Source: Methanobacterium sp.
GTDB lineage: Archaea; Methanobacteriota; Methanobacteria; Methanobacteriales; Methanobacteriaceae
Length of the DNA stretch: 40,229 nucleotides
Direction of reading: 5' to 3'
Assembly: GCA_039666455.1 (NCBI GenBank)
Contig: JAVSLW010000033.1
Coordinates: forward strand, 1-40,229
The notes under the pieces are model-generated. The model ran no database searches. It saw only the letters and a list, made by a program, of their open reading frames with translations, and was not told where the DNA came from. A program made the position numbers and the translations under genes. Of this stretch, positions 32,579 through 40,229 are shown piece by piece. Each line of letters begins with the position of its first letter. Position 1 is the first letter of the stretch.

Positions 32579-32896
32579 TTATAAACCCCAAAAAAATAAT
32601 AGTGCTAATACAATTATACCTGTAATTATAGTCATACCCCTAATAACTATCATAACTATTTTCCACAGTGCTTTTTTTTCAGATTTTTCTGTTACCTGTT
32701 TAATGCCATCTAAATAAAATCCTACTGCAAGCAAGATCCAAAGTAGTAGTAAGCCAAAATCTATTTTTCTTGGGTGTATAAATAATATTTGATGTATCTG
32801 AAGAAGACTAAGTATTATAAACGCTCCAATGAGAAAATAACTGATAATATCATTTTTTTGTTTTTTATTTTTTAAATCCTTTTCTGTATGAGTCAA
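32579..32896 (-). CDS. Small three-helix membrane protein, candidate immunity protein
   Basis: A 105-residue basic membrane protein with three predicted helices: about 20-37 (ISYFLIGAFIILSLLQI), 47-63 (FGLLLLWILLAVGFYLD) and 80-104 (IVMIVIRGMTIITGIIVLAL). Start is TTG at 32896, with a strong GGAGGTG five bases upstream; the same ribosome site is echoed in the relic at 32454-32560. I do not recognise a family. Small, basic, multi-helix membrane proteins beside bacteriocin genes usually give immunity, which is why I propose that role here. Confidence 0.7.
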   Translation of the reverse strand: MTHTEKDLKNKKQKNDIISYFLIGAFIILSLLQIHQILFIHPRKIDFGLLLLWILLAVGFYLDGIKQVTEKSEKKALWKIVMIVIRGMTIITGIIVLALLFFWGL

Positions 32897-32898
32897 AC

Positions 32899-33003
32899 TA
32901 ACACCTCCTTTGTGAAAATAAAAAATATTCAGCTATCAAGCACGCGATGTATATGATTGATAGCTTAATTAGATAGTTAATTCTTTAGCGTTGAGCGTCT
33001 ATC
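32899..33003 (-). repeat. Duplicated C39-gene end, copy 2
   Basis: The functional counterpart of 32454-32562. It spans the last codons of the intact C39 gene, a hairpin with 8-bp arms (GCTATCAA 32932-32939 and TTGATAGC 32957-32964) and the ribosome site for the small membrane protein. The hairpin is weaker than that in copy 1, so some read-through into the membrane-protein gene is expected. Confidence 0.7.
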
Positions 33004-34118
33004 CTGATTATAAGAGGCACCCATAATGGTGGAACCGGCCATCTAAACCAGACTCTCACACCTCTGTTATATGCATTAGCCCGCTCTAATAGATGTGCAC
33101 TGAAAGCTATTAATACTGCGGCCGTTCCTGCTATCTTTGCTGTAATTCCCCATGCCGCAATAATTCCCGCAATCGTAGCTGCACCATACTTACCAGTGAC
33201 AATGTTTCGTGTAGTATTGTTGCATAAATAAACTATAAATCCCCACCAGCGCCGAACTACTCTATTTACTCCACCTTTTCCTCGTATAGTCTGCAATGTT
33301 TCTGTTGTCAAAGTTTGGTTTTCTGCCTGTACAGTACTTGTATTTGTATTGTTGGCCTGTTCTGATGTCTGATTAAGGGAACCGCTTATCACTAACACGT
33401 TCCCGGTGAAAATTGCACTGAACTCTTCTCTGCTCAGTACAATGTTTCCCTTGCTTGGGTCAGCAAGATAAACGCTTTCATTGCTTATTTTTCTGATTAC
33501 ACTGTAATGGCCTTCGCCATCCAGTATAATATGCACGATGTTATTAGGTTTAAGATCATCAACTGATAATTTCATACCAGTTGCACTTAAACCTTTTGCT
33601 TTCGCTGCTTCTGATAATCCGTGCATTGTTGTCCCTGATGTATCTGTGCCAGCGAGGACCTTGAGATCCCCTTCTGTTGCGTTGATTCCCATGTTCTGCA
33701 GCACTGTTGCAAGCGCTGCCGGTCCACAACTGAAATCAGTGCTCTGCATTACAATTCCAGTGGTATCTATTTGTGGAATTGTAGCAGTAACATTTTCTGC
33801 ACCTGTAGTATCGTTTTCTGAAACCACAGAATCTAAACCCTCATCTAAAAGCTGCGCATCTGCACCTGTAGCCTCTGCTGGTACAGGATCATTGCTCATT
33901 GTAGTATTTGTACTTGACACATTCGCAGTCAACGTTTCATTATCTATTCCTGTTGTTTCTCCACTTTCAACTGCTTCTACTAATTCAGATGCAGATGCAA
34001 CATCTGCACCCTTTCCTTTAACTGCCATTGTATCGGCAGTTTCACCATACTGTGTAGCAATTGCTGGTGTCACTCCAATAATGAGTGCCACAAGCAGAAC
34101 TGCTACCAATTTATACAT
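32985..34118 (-). CDS. Secreted C39-type cysteine peptidase with bacteriocin-like C-terminus
   Basis: A 377-residue exported protein. Residues 1-22 are a signal peptide ending AIA. A Thr/Asn/Ser-rich region (23-115) follows. The papain-like C39 peptidase domain is about 116-247: Cys131 (DFSCGPAALATVLQNMG), His204 (GEGHYSVI) and Asp220 (YLADPS) form the triad. After a second Ser/Thr/Asn-rich linker, residues 270-283 read LTTETLQTIRGKGG, much like the double-glycine leaders that C39 peptidases cut (L...E.L..I.GG). The remaining 94 residues are strongly hydrophobic and Trp-rich, with GAATIAGIIAAWG and AKIAGTAAVLIAFSAHLLER as helices, and end WVPLIIRIDAQR. Self-cleavage releasing a bacteriocin-like peptide is my inference. 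It leads a minus-strand series with a small membrane protein and SpoIIM/DUF95. Alternatives: a cell-surface (pseudomurein-linked) peptidase with a membrane anchor. Confidence 0.8.
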   Translation of the reverse strand: MYKLVAVLLVALIIGVTPAIATQYGETADTMAVKGKGADVASASELVEAVESGETTGIDNETLTANVSSTNTTMSNDPVPAEATGADAQLLDEGLDSVVSENDTTGAENVTATIPQIDTTGIVMQSTDFSCGPAALATVLQNMGINATEGDLKVLAGTDTSGTTMHGLSEAAKAKGLSATGMKLSVDDLKPNNIVHIILDGEGHYSVIRKISNESVYLADPSKGNIVLSREEFSAIFTGNVLVISGSLNQTSEQANNTNTSTVQAENQTLTTETLQTIRGKGGVNRVVRRWWGFIVYLCNNTTRNIVTGKYGAATIAGIIAAWGITAKIAGTAAVLIAFSAHLLERANAYNRGVRVWFRWPVPPLWVPLIIRIDAQR

Positions 34119-34140
34119 TATTCATGCCTCCTTTATATTC

Positions 34141-34199
34141 ACAATTTTTTGTCTGTAAAATAACTTCCTGTTATCTTACAATTTTTTGGTCTGTAAAAT
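34141..34199. repeat. Pair of 21-22 bp direct repeats at the C39 transcription start
   Basis: ACAATTTTTTGTCTGTAAAA (34141-34160, plus one T) recurs with one added G at 34178-34199. The repeats are 37 bases apart, in the leader and at the predicted start site of the C39 gene. They could be operators or arise from slippage. Confidence 0.5.
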
Positions 34200-34203
34200 C
34201 ATC

Positions 34204-34219
34204 TTATATAAAGGTTGTG
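34204..34219 (-). promoter_or_regulatory. C39 gene promoter (TATA/BRE)
   Basis: On the minus strand TTTATATAA (complement of 34204-34212) with CACAACC upstream as a BRE candidate. Transcription would start near 34179, giving a leader of about 60 bases. The TATA box is identical to that of grpE, suggesting strong expression. Confidence 0.55.
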
Positions 34220-34247
34220 GGTTTAACACTGTATAAAAACGTAAAAT

Positions 34248-34300
34248 TTGTTCTAACAGAACAATTTTGTCCTAACAGGACACTATTGTTCTAAGAGGAC
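34248..34300. promoter_or_regulatory. Three palindromes on a 19-bp period
   Basis: TTGTTCTAACAGAACAA (34248-34264), TTGTCCTAACAGGACA (34267-34282) and TTGTTCTAAGAGGAC (34286-34300) begin exactly 19 bp apart. The second differs from the first at one base in each arm in a compensating way, so the dyad is preserved. The array lies 36-88 bp upstream of the C39 TATA box and is bracketed by an inverted pair GTTGTGGGT (34214-34222) / ACCCACAAC (34314-34322). It is probably a cooperative operator or activator site. Beyond it, 34323-34446 holds nothing I recognise. Confidence 0.6.
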
Positions 34301-34446
34301 CTAAAAATTTAACACCCACAACATAAACGTTTAAATAGTTTAAATTACATACCAAAAGGTTTAGTTTAAGAATTCTTCAGGATATGGTTTGAATTTCACC
34401 TTTACAGTAAGATATTTACCGATAAAAAAGTTTTCTTCTATGCGAA

Positions 34447-34677
34447 ATGTTTAATTTGATAAAAAGCGTTAAAAAAGCATCGATACTTAAAAACAGCGAT
34501 ATTTTGAAGTTTCTGTCTTCAATATCATACCTACATATTTTTCTAAATTTTGATAAAAGACTGGAAAAGCTTTTATTGGTTATGACAATGCTTTTATCAA
34601 ATTTATATTATATTCTGTTTGATATGTTAATTATTAAATTAATTATTTTACTTTTTTTTGATATTTTTGTTGTATAA
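34447..34677 (+). CDS. Doubtful small hydrophobic ORF
   Basis: A 76-codon frame with a basic start (MFNLIKSVKKASILKNSDIL) and a very hydrophobic C-terminal half (IIKLIILLFFDIFVV). There is no ribosome site and the region is extremely A+T-rich, which favours chance open frames with hydrophobic codons. It lies between the C39 operator array and tetR. I list it because it would be a membrane peptide beside a bacteriocin-like locus, but a chance frame is more likely. Confidence 0.2.
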   Translation: MFNLIKSVKKASILKNSDILKFLSSISYLHIFLNFDKRLEKLLLVMTMLLSNLYYILFDMLIIKLIILLFFDIFVV

Positions 34678-34816
34678 GTGAGTACTATCTAATATTTATG
34701 CTATTGGAGTATTTTTAGCGCCCTATTTTCCGGGTACTAACATAAAATTTAAATATGAAAAGTATTAAACCACTCATTAATGTTAATTTATGAAAAAAAT
34801 GATATTGAGTGATAAC

Positions 34817-35365
34817 ATGAGTAAAGAGACAGAAGAAATAATAAGGGACACAGCACTTAAAATTTTTGCAGAAGAAGGTTATGTAGGAGCTAAAACCCGT
34901 GTAATTGCTGAAAGTTCTGGTTTCAGTGAGATGACCCTTTTTAGAAAATTTAAAACCAAAGAAAATCTTTTTAATGCAATTTTAATGGAGCAGAAGGAAT
35001 ATTTATTAGGAGAAGCTTCTCTTCTTTTCAGTGCTAATAAAACAGGAAATCCAGTGGAATCTTTTAAACTTTTAATCCAGCATGTATACAAATTAATGGA
35101 AGAAAACTTCCATTTTATAAGCTTGTACATTAATGAACGGCGCAGGTTATCTGAAAGTATCCTCGATGAATTCGTGATTTGCCTAAGTCACCAGATTGAA
35201 CTGAAATTTCCAAATACAAAAATAAACGCCAAAGTATTTGCTTTTAATATCTTATCCTTTCTTTATCTCCTTATTTTTGATAAATACAGGAACTATTCAT
35301 TTAGGGACCATAAAAAAGCTCTAAATGAATTTATAGAAAACTGTACCCTTGTTTTAACAGCGTGA
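34817..35365 (+). CDS. TetR/AcrR family transcriptional regulator
   Basis: A 182-residue TetR-type repressor. The N-terminal helix-turn-helix is IIRDTALKIFAEEGYVGAKT followed by VIAESSGFSEMTLFRKFKTKENLFNAIL (about 10-57). The C-terminal ligand-binding half is all-helical without a family I can name. ATG 34817 is favoured by GAGTGAT just upstream; an ATG 27 bases earlier lacks a site. It could control itself or the C39 locus 700 bases away, whose promoter has palindromes of suitable size. It is convergent with argS, 14 bases apart. Confidence 0.88.
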   Translation: MSKETEEIIRDTALKIFAEEGYVGAKTRVIAESSGFSEMTLFRKFKTKENLFNAILMEQKEYLLGEASLLFSANKTGNPVESFKLLIQHVYKLMEENFHFISLYINERRRLSESILDEFVICLSHQIELKFPNTKINAKVFAFNILSFLYLLIFDKYRNYSFRDHKKALNEFIENCTLVLTA

Positions 35366-35379
35366 AATCTGTTTTTAAT

Positions 35380-37065
35380 CTACATAGAAACAGGTGCATT
35401 GATTCCAAGTAGATTTAAACAGTTTCTAAGGGTTATTCTTGATTTATCCACAAGTAATAACCTTTCTTCTTCTTCATCTGCACCTATAACTGGAACAGAC
35501 TTATAGAACCGGTTGAACGCACCTGCAAGATCCATTGCATACTGAGCAACTGGATGAACCCTTTTTATTCTGGTGGATTCTTCAATTACAGTGGTAAATT
35601 TGGAAAGAAGCTTAATGAGCTCAATTTCAAAGGCGTGATCCATTTTTAAATCATTTAAATCGATATTTTCAGATTTAAATCCTGCTTTTTCCAGTAATTT
35701 GCAGGCACGTGCATGAGCATATTGAATAGAGGCACAACCCTTTTCAAAGCTCAGTGCATCATCCCATTTAAATACTATATGCTTTTCAGGAGATAATCTG
35801 GCAATAAAATACCTTATAGCTCCAATACCAATGTCTTCTGCAATTTCAAGGGCAGATGCATTGTCCAGGTCTTCCCTTCTTTTTTTAATTTCAAGAAGAG
35901 CACGGTTTACAGCTTCTTCAATAAGATCATCTACAGAAATGAAAACACCCCTTCTTGTGGACATTGAACCTTCAGGGAGTGTTATAAACTCATAAAATAT
36001 AACTTCAGGACGTTTGCAGCCTAATAACTCTAAAGCTATGCTTAGCTGGTCTACAGCCAATTTGTGATCTGAACCAAGTACATCAACAACTTCGTCTGAA
36101 TTTTCTGATTTTTCAAGATGATATGCTATGTCCCTTGTAGAATAAAGTGATGTTCCATCAGATCTTGTAAGTATGAGCTCCTTTTCAATGCCATAATCTT
36201 CAAGAGGGAGGTATAAAACTTCATTCCGCTTTGTGTAGTCTTCAAGATCTCCTAAAATCTTTTGAACATCTCCATCCTTAACAAATTTACTTTCCCAGAC
36301 ATAATCATCGTGAGAAATGTTAAGCCGCGAAGTGGTAGCTTTTATTCCTTCAAGACATTTACTAACGATTTCATAGAATGTATATTCCAGTTTTTCATCT
36401 TCACCACTTTCATATGTTTTTAAAAGCTCACTGACTTTGAGATTAAGAGTTTCATCTTCACAGAGCTTCTGGTTAATCTGGAAGTATATCCTACCAATTT
36501 CATGGTCTATCTTTTCCCTTTCTTCTATTTTATAATCAAAATTAAGAAGTCCCCATGCAATTATGGCGATTTGCCGCCCCATATCGTTAACATAATACTG
36601 GGTTTCAACATCATAGCCCGCTGCCTTTAAAACTCGTGCTAAAGAATCCCCTATAACAGAATTACGTATGTGCCCAATGTGTAAAGGCCCGTTAGGATTT
36701 GCTGAAGTATGTTCAAGGATCACCTTTTTATTTTTAGGCTCTAATTGTCCATAATCTTCATTTATTGATTCTAAAACCAGATTTTTAAAATTATCATAAT
36801 TAATAAAGAAATTAAGATAGGGACCTTTCATTTCAACAGATTTAAAAAGCTTGGAAATCTTAATAACTTTTAAAATATCTGCTGCTATTTCTGCAGGCGG
36901 TTTTTTCAATGCTTCCTGAAGCTCGAAGGTCACTGTTGTTGCAAGATCACCCATATCTGGGTTTGGAGGTTCTTCCACCCTGATTTCGTCGGGAATTTCC
37001 AGGCCCAGGGATTTAATTGAATTTTCCAGAGATTTCACTGCTTCTTTTTTTATAATTCTGTACAT
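35380..37065 (-). CDS. argS: Arginyl-tRNA synthetase
   Basis: It charges tRNA-Arg with arginine. The 561-residue class I synthetase has the N-terminal Add1 domain (about 1-100), the HIGH signature in HTSANPNGPLHIGHIRNSVI, YYVNDMGRQI, the arginine-pocket region LTRSDGTSLYSTRDIAYHL, and a KMSKS-like loop as GSMSTRRGVF. The anticodon-binding domain ends in the usual LGINAPVSM. TTCACGGTGAATTT before the ATG gives GGTGAAT as ribosome site. It stands alone, convergent with tetR. Confidence 0.97.
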   Translation of the reverse strand: MYRIIKKEAVKSLENSIKSLGLEIPDEIRVEEPPNPDMGDLATTVTFELQEALKKPPAEIAADILKVIKISKLFKSVEMKGPYLNFFINYDNFKNLVLESINEDYGQLEPKNKKVILEHTSANPNGPLHIGHIRNSVIGDSLARVLKAAGYDVETQYYVNDMGRQIAIIAWGLLNFDYKIEEREKIDHEIGRIYFQINQKLCEDETLNLKVSELLKTYESGEDEKLEYTFYEIVSKCLEGIKATTSRLNISHDDYVWESKFVKDGDVQKILGDLEDYTKRNEVLYLPLEDYGIEKELILTRSDGTSLYSTRDIAYHLEKSENSDEVVDVLGSDHKLAVDQLSIALELLGCKRPEVIFYEFITLPEGSMSTRRGVFISVDDLIEEAVNRALLEIKKRREDLDNASALEIAEDIGIGAIRYFIARLSPEKHIVFKWDDALSFEKGCASIQYAHARACKLLEKAGFKSENIDLNDLKMDHAFEIELIKLLSKFTTVIEESTRIKRVHPVAQYAMDLAGAFNRFYKSVPVIGADEEEERLLLVDKSRITLRNCLNLLGINAPVSM

Positions 37066-37202
37066 AAATTCACCGTAAATATTTATAACTATAACAACCG
37101 TTTAAAAAAAAATTATAATCTAAGCACTAAATAAATGTTTTAAATTAATTAAAGATCTGGAAATAATGAGTTAAAAAAGATGATGGTAGATCCATCTTTA
37201 TT

Positions 37203-37598
37203 TTATAGCCCTCTTATCCACAAAGTCACATAGCCAATTTTAGGTATTATAAGGGGTGCATCGTTTATAGATACCACCTTTGAAATAATCTGATCTGGAT
37301 ACACAGCCACCGGATCAGGCGAAGGATTATTGTCCCCTTTCGTTACAAAGAATGTGTCTCCTTCTGGAGTTTCTCCAATATAAATAATCCTGTGAATCAC
37401 AGGCTGCGGGAACCAGGCTGCTTTATAAACAATTATATCTCCGACTTGAGCTGTGCGTGGATTATTATCGATTATTACAATGTCTCCCCGGTATAGAACT
37501 GGTTCCATACTTCCAGATACCACCACATTCATGTGCTGGGCCACTATTACTCCAATAAGAATAATAACAATGTATGTTGCTATTTCTTTAATTTTCAC
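37203..37598 (-). CDS. Signal peptidase I (archaeal type, S26B)
   Basis: It removes Sec signal peptides at the outer face of the membrane. The 131-residue protein has one N-terminal helix (about 6-21), then VVSGSMEPVLYRGDIVII with catalytic Ser30, VGDIIVYKA, PVIHRI with His69 in place of the bacterial lysine (archaeal and eukaryotic type), and FFVTKGDNNPSPD with the conserved Asp. It ends without a second membrane helix. AGGTGAAAAAG precedes the ATG. The C39 protein and the SNase of this window are plausible substrates, though the latter has a lipoprotein-type signal. Confidence 0.93.
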   Translation of the reverse strand: MKIKEIATYIVIILIGVIVAQHMNVVVSGSMEPVLYRGDIVIIDNNPRTAQVGDIIVYKAAWFPQPVIHRIIYIGETPEGDTFFVTKGDNNPSPDPVAVYPDQIISKVVSINDAPLIIPKIGYVTLWIRGL

Positions 37599-37659
37599 TT
37601 TTTCACCTGAGCTTTTGACTAATATATTTGAACTTTAAAAGTAATATATCTTACTGATT

Positions 37660-39315
37660 TTATCTTAAGATGGCTCCATTATCTGCAGAGCTTGCAAGTT
37701 TCTGGTACCTGGAAAGCCAGCCCTTAACTTTTTTATCAGGCATTTTCACATCTTCAAGTCTCTTTTTAATTTCACCCTCATCCAGCTCAACATCAAGTTT
37801 TCTGGTTATCATATTAATTTTAATAATATCTCCATCTTTTAAGGCAGCTATAGGGCCTTTGACCATGGCCTCAGGAGATACGTGCCCTATACATGGTCCT
37901 CGTGTCCCTCCTGAAAATCTACCATCAGTTATAAGTGCAACGGATTTAATTCCCATTCCAGATATTGCAGAAGTTGGGTTCAGCATTTCACGCATTCCAG
38001 GACCTCCTTTTGGTCCTTCATATCTTATTACGATTACATCTCCTTCCTCTATTTCACCATTAAAAATTGCAGCTACACATGCTTCTTCACCATTAAAAAC
38101 TTTTGCTGGGCCAGTATGTATCTTCATATCCTCATCAACAGCTGCTATTTTAACCACTGAACCTCTTGGAGCTAAATTGCCCTTTAATATTGCAATTCCT
38201 CCTTCTTTATCTATAGGGTTATCCAGCGGCCTTATAACATCTTCATCTTTAACTTCTGCACCTTTAATATTTTCTTTAAGTGATTTTCCAGTGCAGGTTA
38301 TAGCATCTGGATTTATCTTATCTTTAATTACTTTTAAAACTGCAGGAATACCTCCGGCACGGTCTAAATCCAGCATGCTATAGGTTCCAGCTGGAGCTAA
38401 TTTGGATATATGTGGGATTTTTCTACTCAGTTTATCAAAAGTATCAATGGTTGCATTGACTCCTTTATCCTTAAGTTCACTTGCTATAGCTGGAATGTGC
38501 AGTGCAGTGTTTGTAGATCCTCCAAGTGCCAGATCAACTGCTATGGCATTTTCAAATGCTTCCTGAGTCATTATTTTTGAAGGAGTTAAATTCATTTCTA
38601 CTAACTTCATTATTTGAGCACCGGATTCCCGTGCAATTCTCATTTTTTTGGCATCCACTGCATGAGCAGTTGCACAATATGGTAAACTCATTCCTAAAGT
38701 TTCTGTTACACATGCCATAGTATTGGCTGTAAAAAGTCCAGAACAGGAGCCAGCACCGGGACATGCACACTTTTCAAGCTCATTTAAATCTTCCATTGTC
38801 ATTTTTCCAGATGATACTGCTCCAACTCCTTCATAAACGCTGATTAAATCTACTGATTCTCCTTTGAATTTACCCGGCTTCATTGGACCTCCTGTAACGA
38901 AAATAGAAGGTATATCAAGCCTTGCTGCAGCCATAAGCATTGCAGGAACTACTTTATCACAGCTGGGGATTAGTACAAGCCCATCAAACTGGTGTGCCTG
39001 TGACATACTTTCTACAGTATCTGCAATTATTTCTCTTGAGGGAAGAGAATAGTGCATTCCCTCATGGTTCATTGCGATACCGTCGCAGATGGCCATGGTA
39101 TTAAATTCAAAAGGTACTCCTCCTTCCTGACTTATTCCTAATTTAACTGCGTTTGCAACTTCATTTAGATGAATATGGCCTGGAACTATATCTGTAAAGC
39201 TGTTTGCAACTCCTATGAATGGTTTGTCCATTTCCTGGTCAGTTACACCGCATGCTCTAAGCAGGGATCTGTGTGGAGCTCTTTGCAGGCCTTTTTTAAT
39301 AGAATCACTTCTCAT
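37660..39315 (-). CDS. ilvD: Dihydroxy-acid dehydratase
   Basis: It dehydrates 2,3-dihydroxy-isovalerate and 2,3-dihydroxy-3-methylvalerate, the third common step of valine, leucine and isoleucine synthesis. The 551-residue protein has Fe-S cluster cysteines in MAICDGIAM, IPSCDKVVPAML and CACPGAGSCSGLF, the catalytic region GGSTNTALHIPAIA, and near the end DGRFSGGTRGPCIGHVSPEA. Length is standard. GGTGATTCA precedes the ATG. It is monocistronic as far as can be seen; 39316-39826 upstream contains its promoter region and nothing else I can support. Confidence 0.97.
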   Translation of the reverse strand: MRSDSIKKGLQRAPHRSLLRACGVTDQEMDKPFIGVANSFTDIVPGHIHLNEVANAVKLGISQEGGVPFEFNTMAICDGIAMNHEGMHYSLPSREIIADTVESMSQAHQFDGLVLIPSCDKVVPAMLMAAARLDIPSIFVTGGPMKPGKFKGESVDLISVYEGVGAVSSGKMTMEDLNELEKCACPGAGSCSGLFTANTMACVTETLGMSLPYCATAHAVDAKKMRIARESGAQIMKLVEMNLTPSKIMTQEAFENAIAVDLALGGSTNTALHIPAIASELKDKGVNATIDTFDKLSRKIPHISKLAPAGTYSMLDLDRAGGIPAVLKVIKDKINPDAITCTGKSLKENIKGAEVKDEDVIRPLDNPIDKEGGIAILKGNLAPRGSVVKIAAVDEDMKIHTGPAKVFNGEEACVAAIFNGEIEEGDVIVIRYEGPKGGPGMREMLNPTSAISGMGIKSVALITDGRFSGGTRGPCIGHVSPEAMVKGPIAALKDGDIIKINMITRKLDVELDEGEIKKRLEDVKMPDKKVKGWLSRYQKLASSADNGAILR

Positions 39316-39826
39316 TGAATCACCGTTTAATCAGTCCACTTAAAAAACTAATTTTTTTCTATTTTTAAAAGAAATTGAAGTATTTATTTAATAACCTGTT
39401 TTTAAGATTTGATGTAATTTTCATAACACAATATATTTCTAATTATATATATCTGTATGGGGTTGTAAAGTTCTGGGTTGATATTTTTTTATCGAAGATT
39501 TTTGAGAATTTCGATTAACTTTTGGTCTTTTAATCCTTTTAAATTTTGCTGGATTGAATTAATGATAAAAAATCCCCGTTGTAACCTTTATGCAAAAAAT
39601 ATGCGAAAGTCAGAGAAATAACTACCGTGGATATAACAAGGATCCCTAACCTCACCCAATGTAAACCTTACCATGAAAACATCTCCTAATATGCTCCAGA
39701 CTTATCCTCCAACAACTTATCAACCAAAAAAAGTATGGAGATTTGTCATTAAAGGCTTAAAATGTAGTTTTATAAACCATTAATGCCCCATGTCCATTTT
39801 TTTATGTCTGAATTCGTTGTATTCAC

Positions 39827-39941
39827 TCATTTAACCCTACTAACTATTTTTTTTACTTCTTTTTTAGTTGTTTTAACAGCTTTCTTGACAGCTGTTTTAG
39901 CTTTGTTAACCACTTTTTTTAGCAGTGATAACCATTCTCAT
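39827..39941 (-). pseudogene. Possible frameshifted lysine-rich mini-gene
   Basis: From the ATG at 39941 (GGGGAT upstream) the frame reads MRMVITAKKSG and stops. If the run of seven A (39914-39920 on the complement) had six, it would continue KKVVNKAKTAVKKAVKTTKK and end VSRVK at 39827, a 37-residue Lys/Val/Ala-rich amphipathic peptide. The repetitive, clearly biased composition after the A run argues that this was coding. It may be a real frameshift, a slippage site or a sequencing error. I do not know its function; it resembles a histone-tail-like or cationic peptide. Confidence 0.3.
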
Positions 39942-40023
39942 CCCAGTTATTTATCCCCTTCCACTAAATTGCTGGCAAATGAATCAAAAAACTATGTAAT
40001 TCCAGTTTATAAATCCAGGAAAT

Positions 40024-40229
40024 TTAATTTCCCTTATTTCTCATCTCTTCAAGCTTTTCAGAAATTTCTTTACTTGTAATTCCCTGTTTTTCCTTAACTT
40101 CTAGTTCTTCACCTTTTATCAGGTTATAAACTGTTAAAGCTATTACTCCACTAACAAACAGGATAAACAATCTTTCAATTGGATGCTCGCTTGGGGAAAA
40201 CCCGGGCCAGTAATTTTGAACAACAATCC
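40024..40229 (-). CDS. Membrane protein, C-terminal part, runs off right edge
   Basis: The last 67 codons of a gene entering from the right. After VQNYWPGFSPSEHPIERL comes a hydrophobic helix (FILFVSGVIALTVYNLI) and a charged coiled tail (KGEELEVKEKQGITSKEISEKLEEMRNKGN). I do not recognise the family. The long open frame, good codon use and clear stop at 40024 support it. Confidence 0.6.
   Translation of the reverse strand, partial: IVVQNYWPGFSPSEHPIERLFILFVSGVIALTVYNLIKGEELEVKEKQGITSKEISEKLEEMRNKGN

Noticed and set aside
37670..38383. A 237-codon plus-strand open frame inside ilvD.
   Set aside because: Antisense shadow; composition is typical of reversed coding sequence and ilvD motifs fill the other strand.
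39783..40079. A 98-codon hydrophobic plus-strand frame near the right edge.
   Set aside because: It is the antisense of the lysine-rich mini-gene and of the partial gene ending at 40024; Lys codons read backwards give Phe and Leu.

Overview
The window is archaeal and fits a mesophilic methanogen of the order Methanobacteriales, most likely a Methanobacterium. The case rests on several points. A family B DNA polymerase stops just after motif C, and this split polymerase is characteristic of the order. Shine-Dalgarno sequences are of the GGTGAT/GGAGGTG type, promoters have archaeal BRE/TATA elements, and base composition is low in G+C. Other archaeal or methanogen genes are archaeosine precursor genes, a block of CBS-domain genes followed by an Rnl3-type RNA ligase, HypF, LarB and DUF2769. 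No rRNA, tRNA or CRISPR array was seen.

Layout. 1-2142: heat-shock genes grpE-dnaK (dnaK runs off the left edge), with a divergent winged-helix regulator and a dyad between them. 2230-6884: hypF, larB, a nitroreductase and a secreted nuclease. 6885-10452: an accessory island. It holds an array of seven 15-17 bp mini-palindromes, a transposase scrap, a G+C-rich hydrolase with two broken neighbours, a decayed insertion sequence, and a two-gene module (YwgA/DUF4065-like plus PIN) that looks like toxin-antitoxin. 10608-19294: methyltransferase, polB1, small cysteine-rich proteins, a rubredoxin-hybrid cluster protein fusion and its redox/stress neighbours. 19299-23116: solo Cas4-like nuclease, homoserine dehydrogenase, nucleotidyltransferase. 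23198-25387: PPC protein, DUF366, queD, queE (preQ0 branch of archaeosine synthesis). 25399-30734: five consecutive CBS proteins with about 18 CBS motifs, and an RNA ligase with an unreported-looking N-terminal zinc ribbon.

30740-34300 is the most unusual part. On the minus strand it has a secreted C39-type cysteine peptidase whose C-terminus reads as a double-glycine leader followed by a very hydrophobic, helix-prone peptide. Next come a small three-helix membrane protein, a decayed second C39 gene and a SpoIIM/DUF95 membrane protein. Upstream lie a strong TATA box and three 19-bp-phased palindromes. DUF95 proteins are known partners of circular bacteriocins and C39 peptidases are known to cut double-glycine leaders, so I propose a self-processing archaeal bacteriocin-like system. 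Duplicated ends and a pseudogene show the locus has expanded and decayed.

34817-40229: TetR regulator, argS, signal peptidase, ilvD, a possibly frameshifted lysine-rich mini-gene and a partial membrane-protein gene at the right edge. Functional calls rest on reading motifs by eye; no database search was run.
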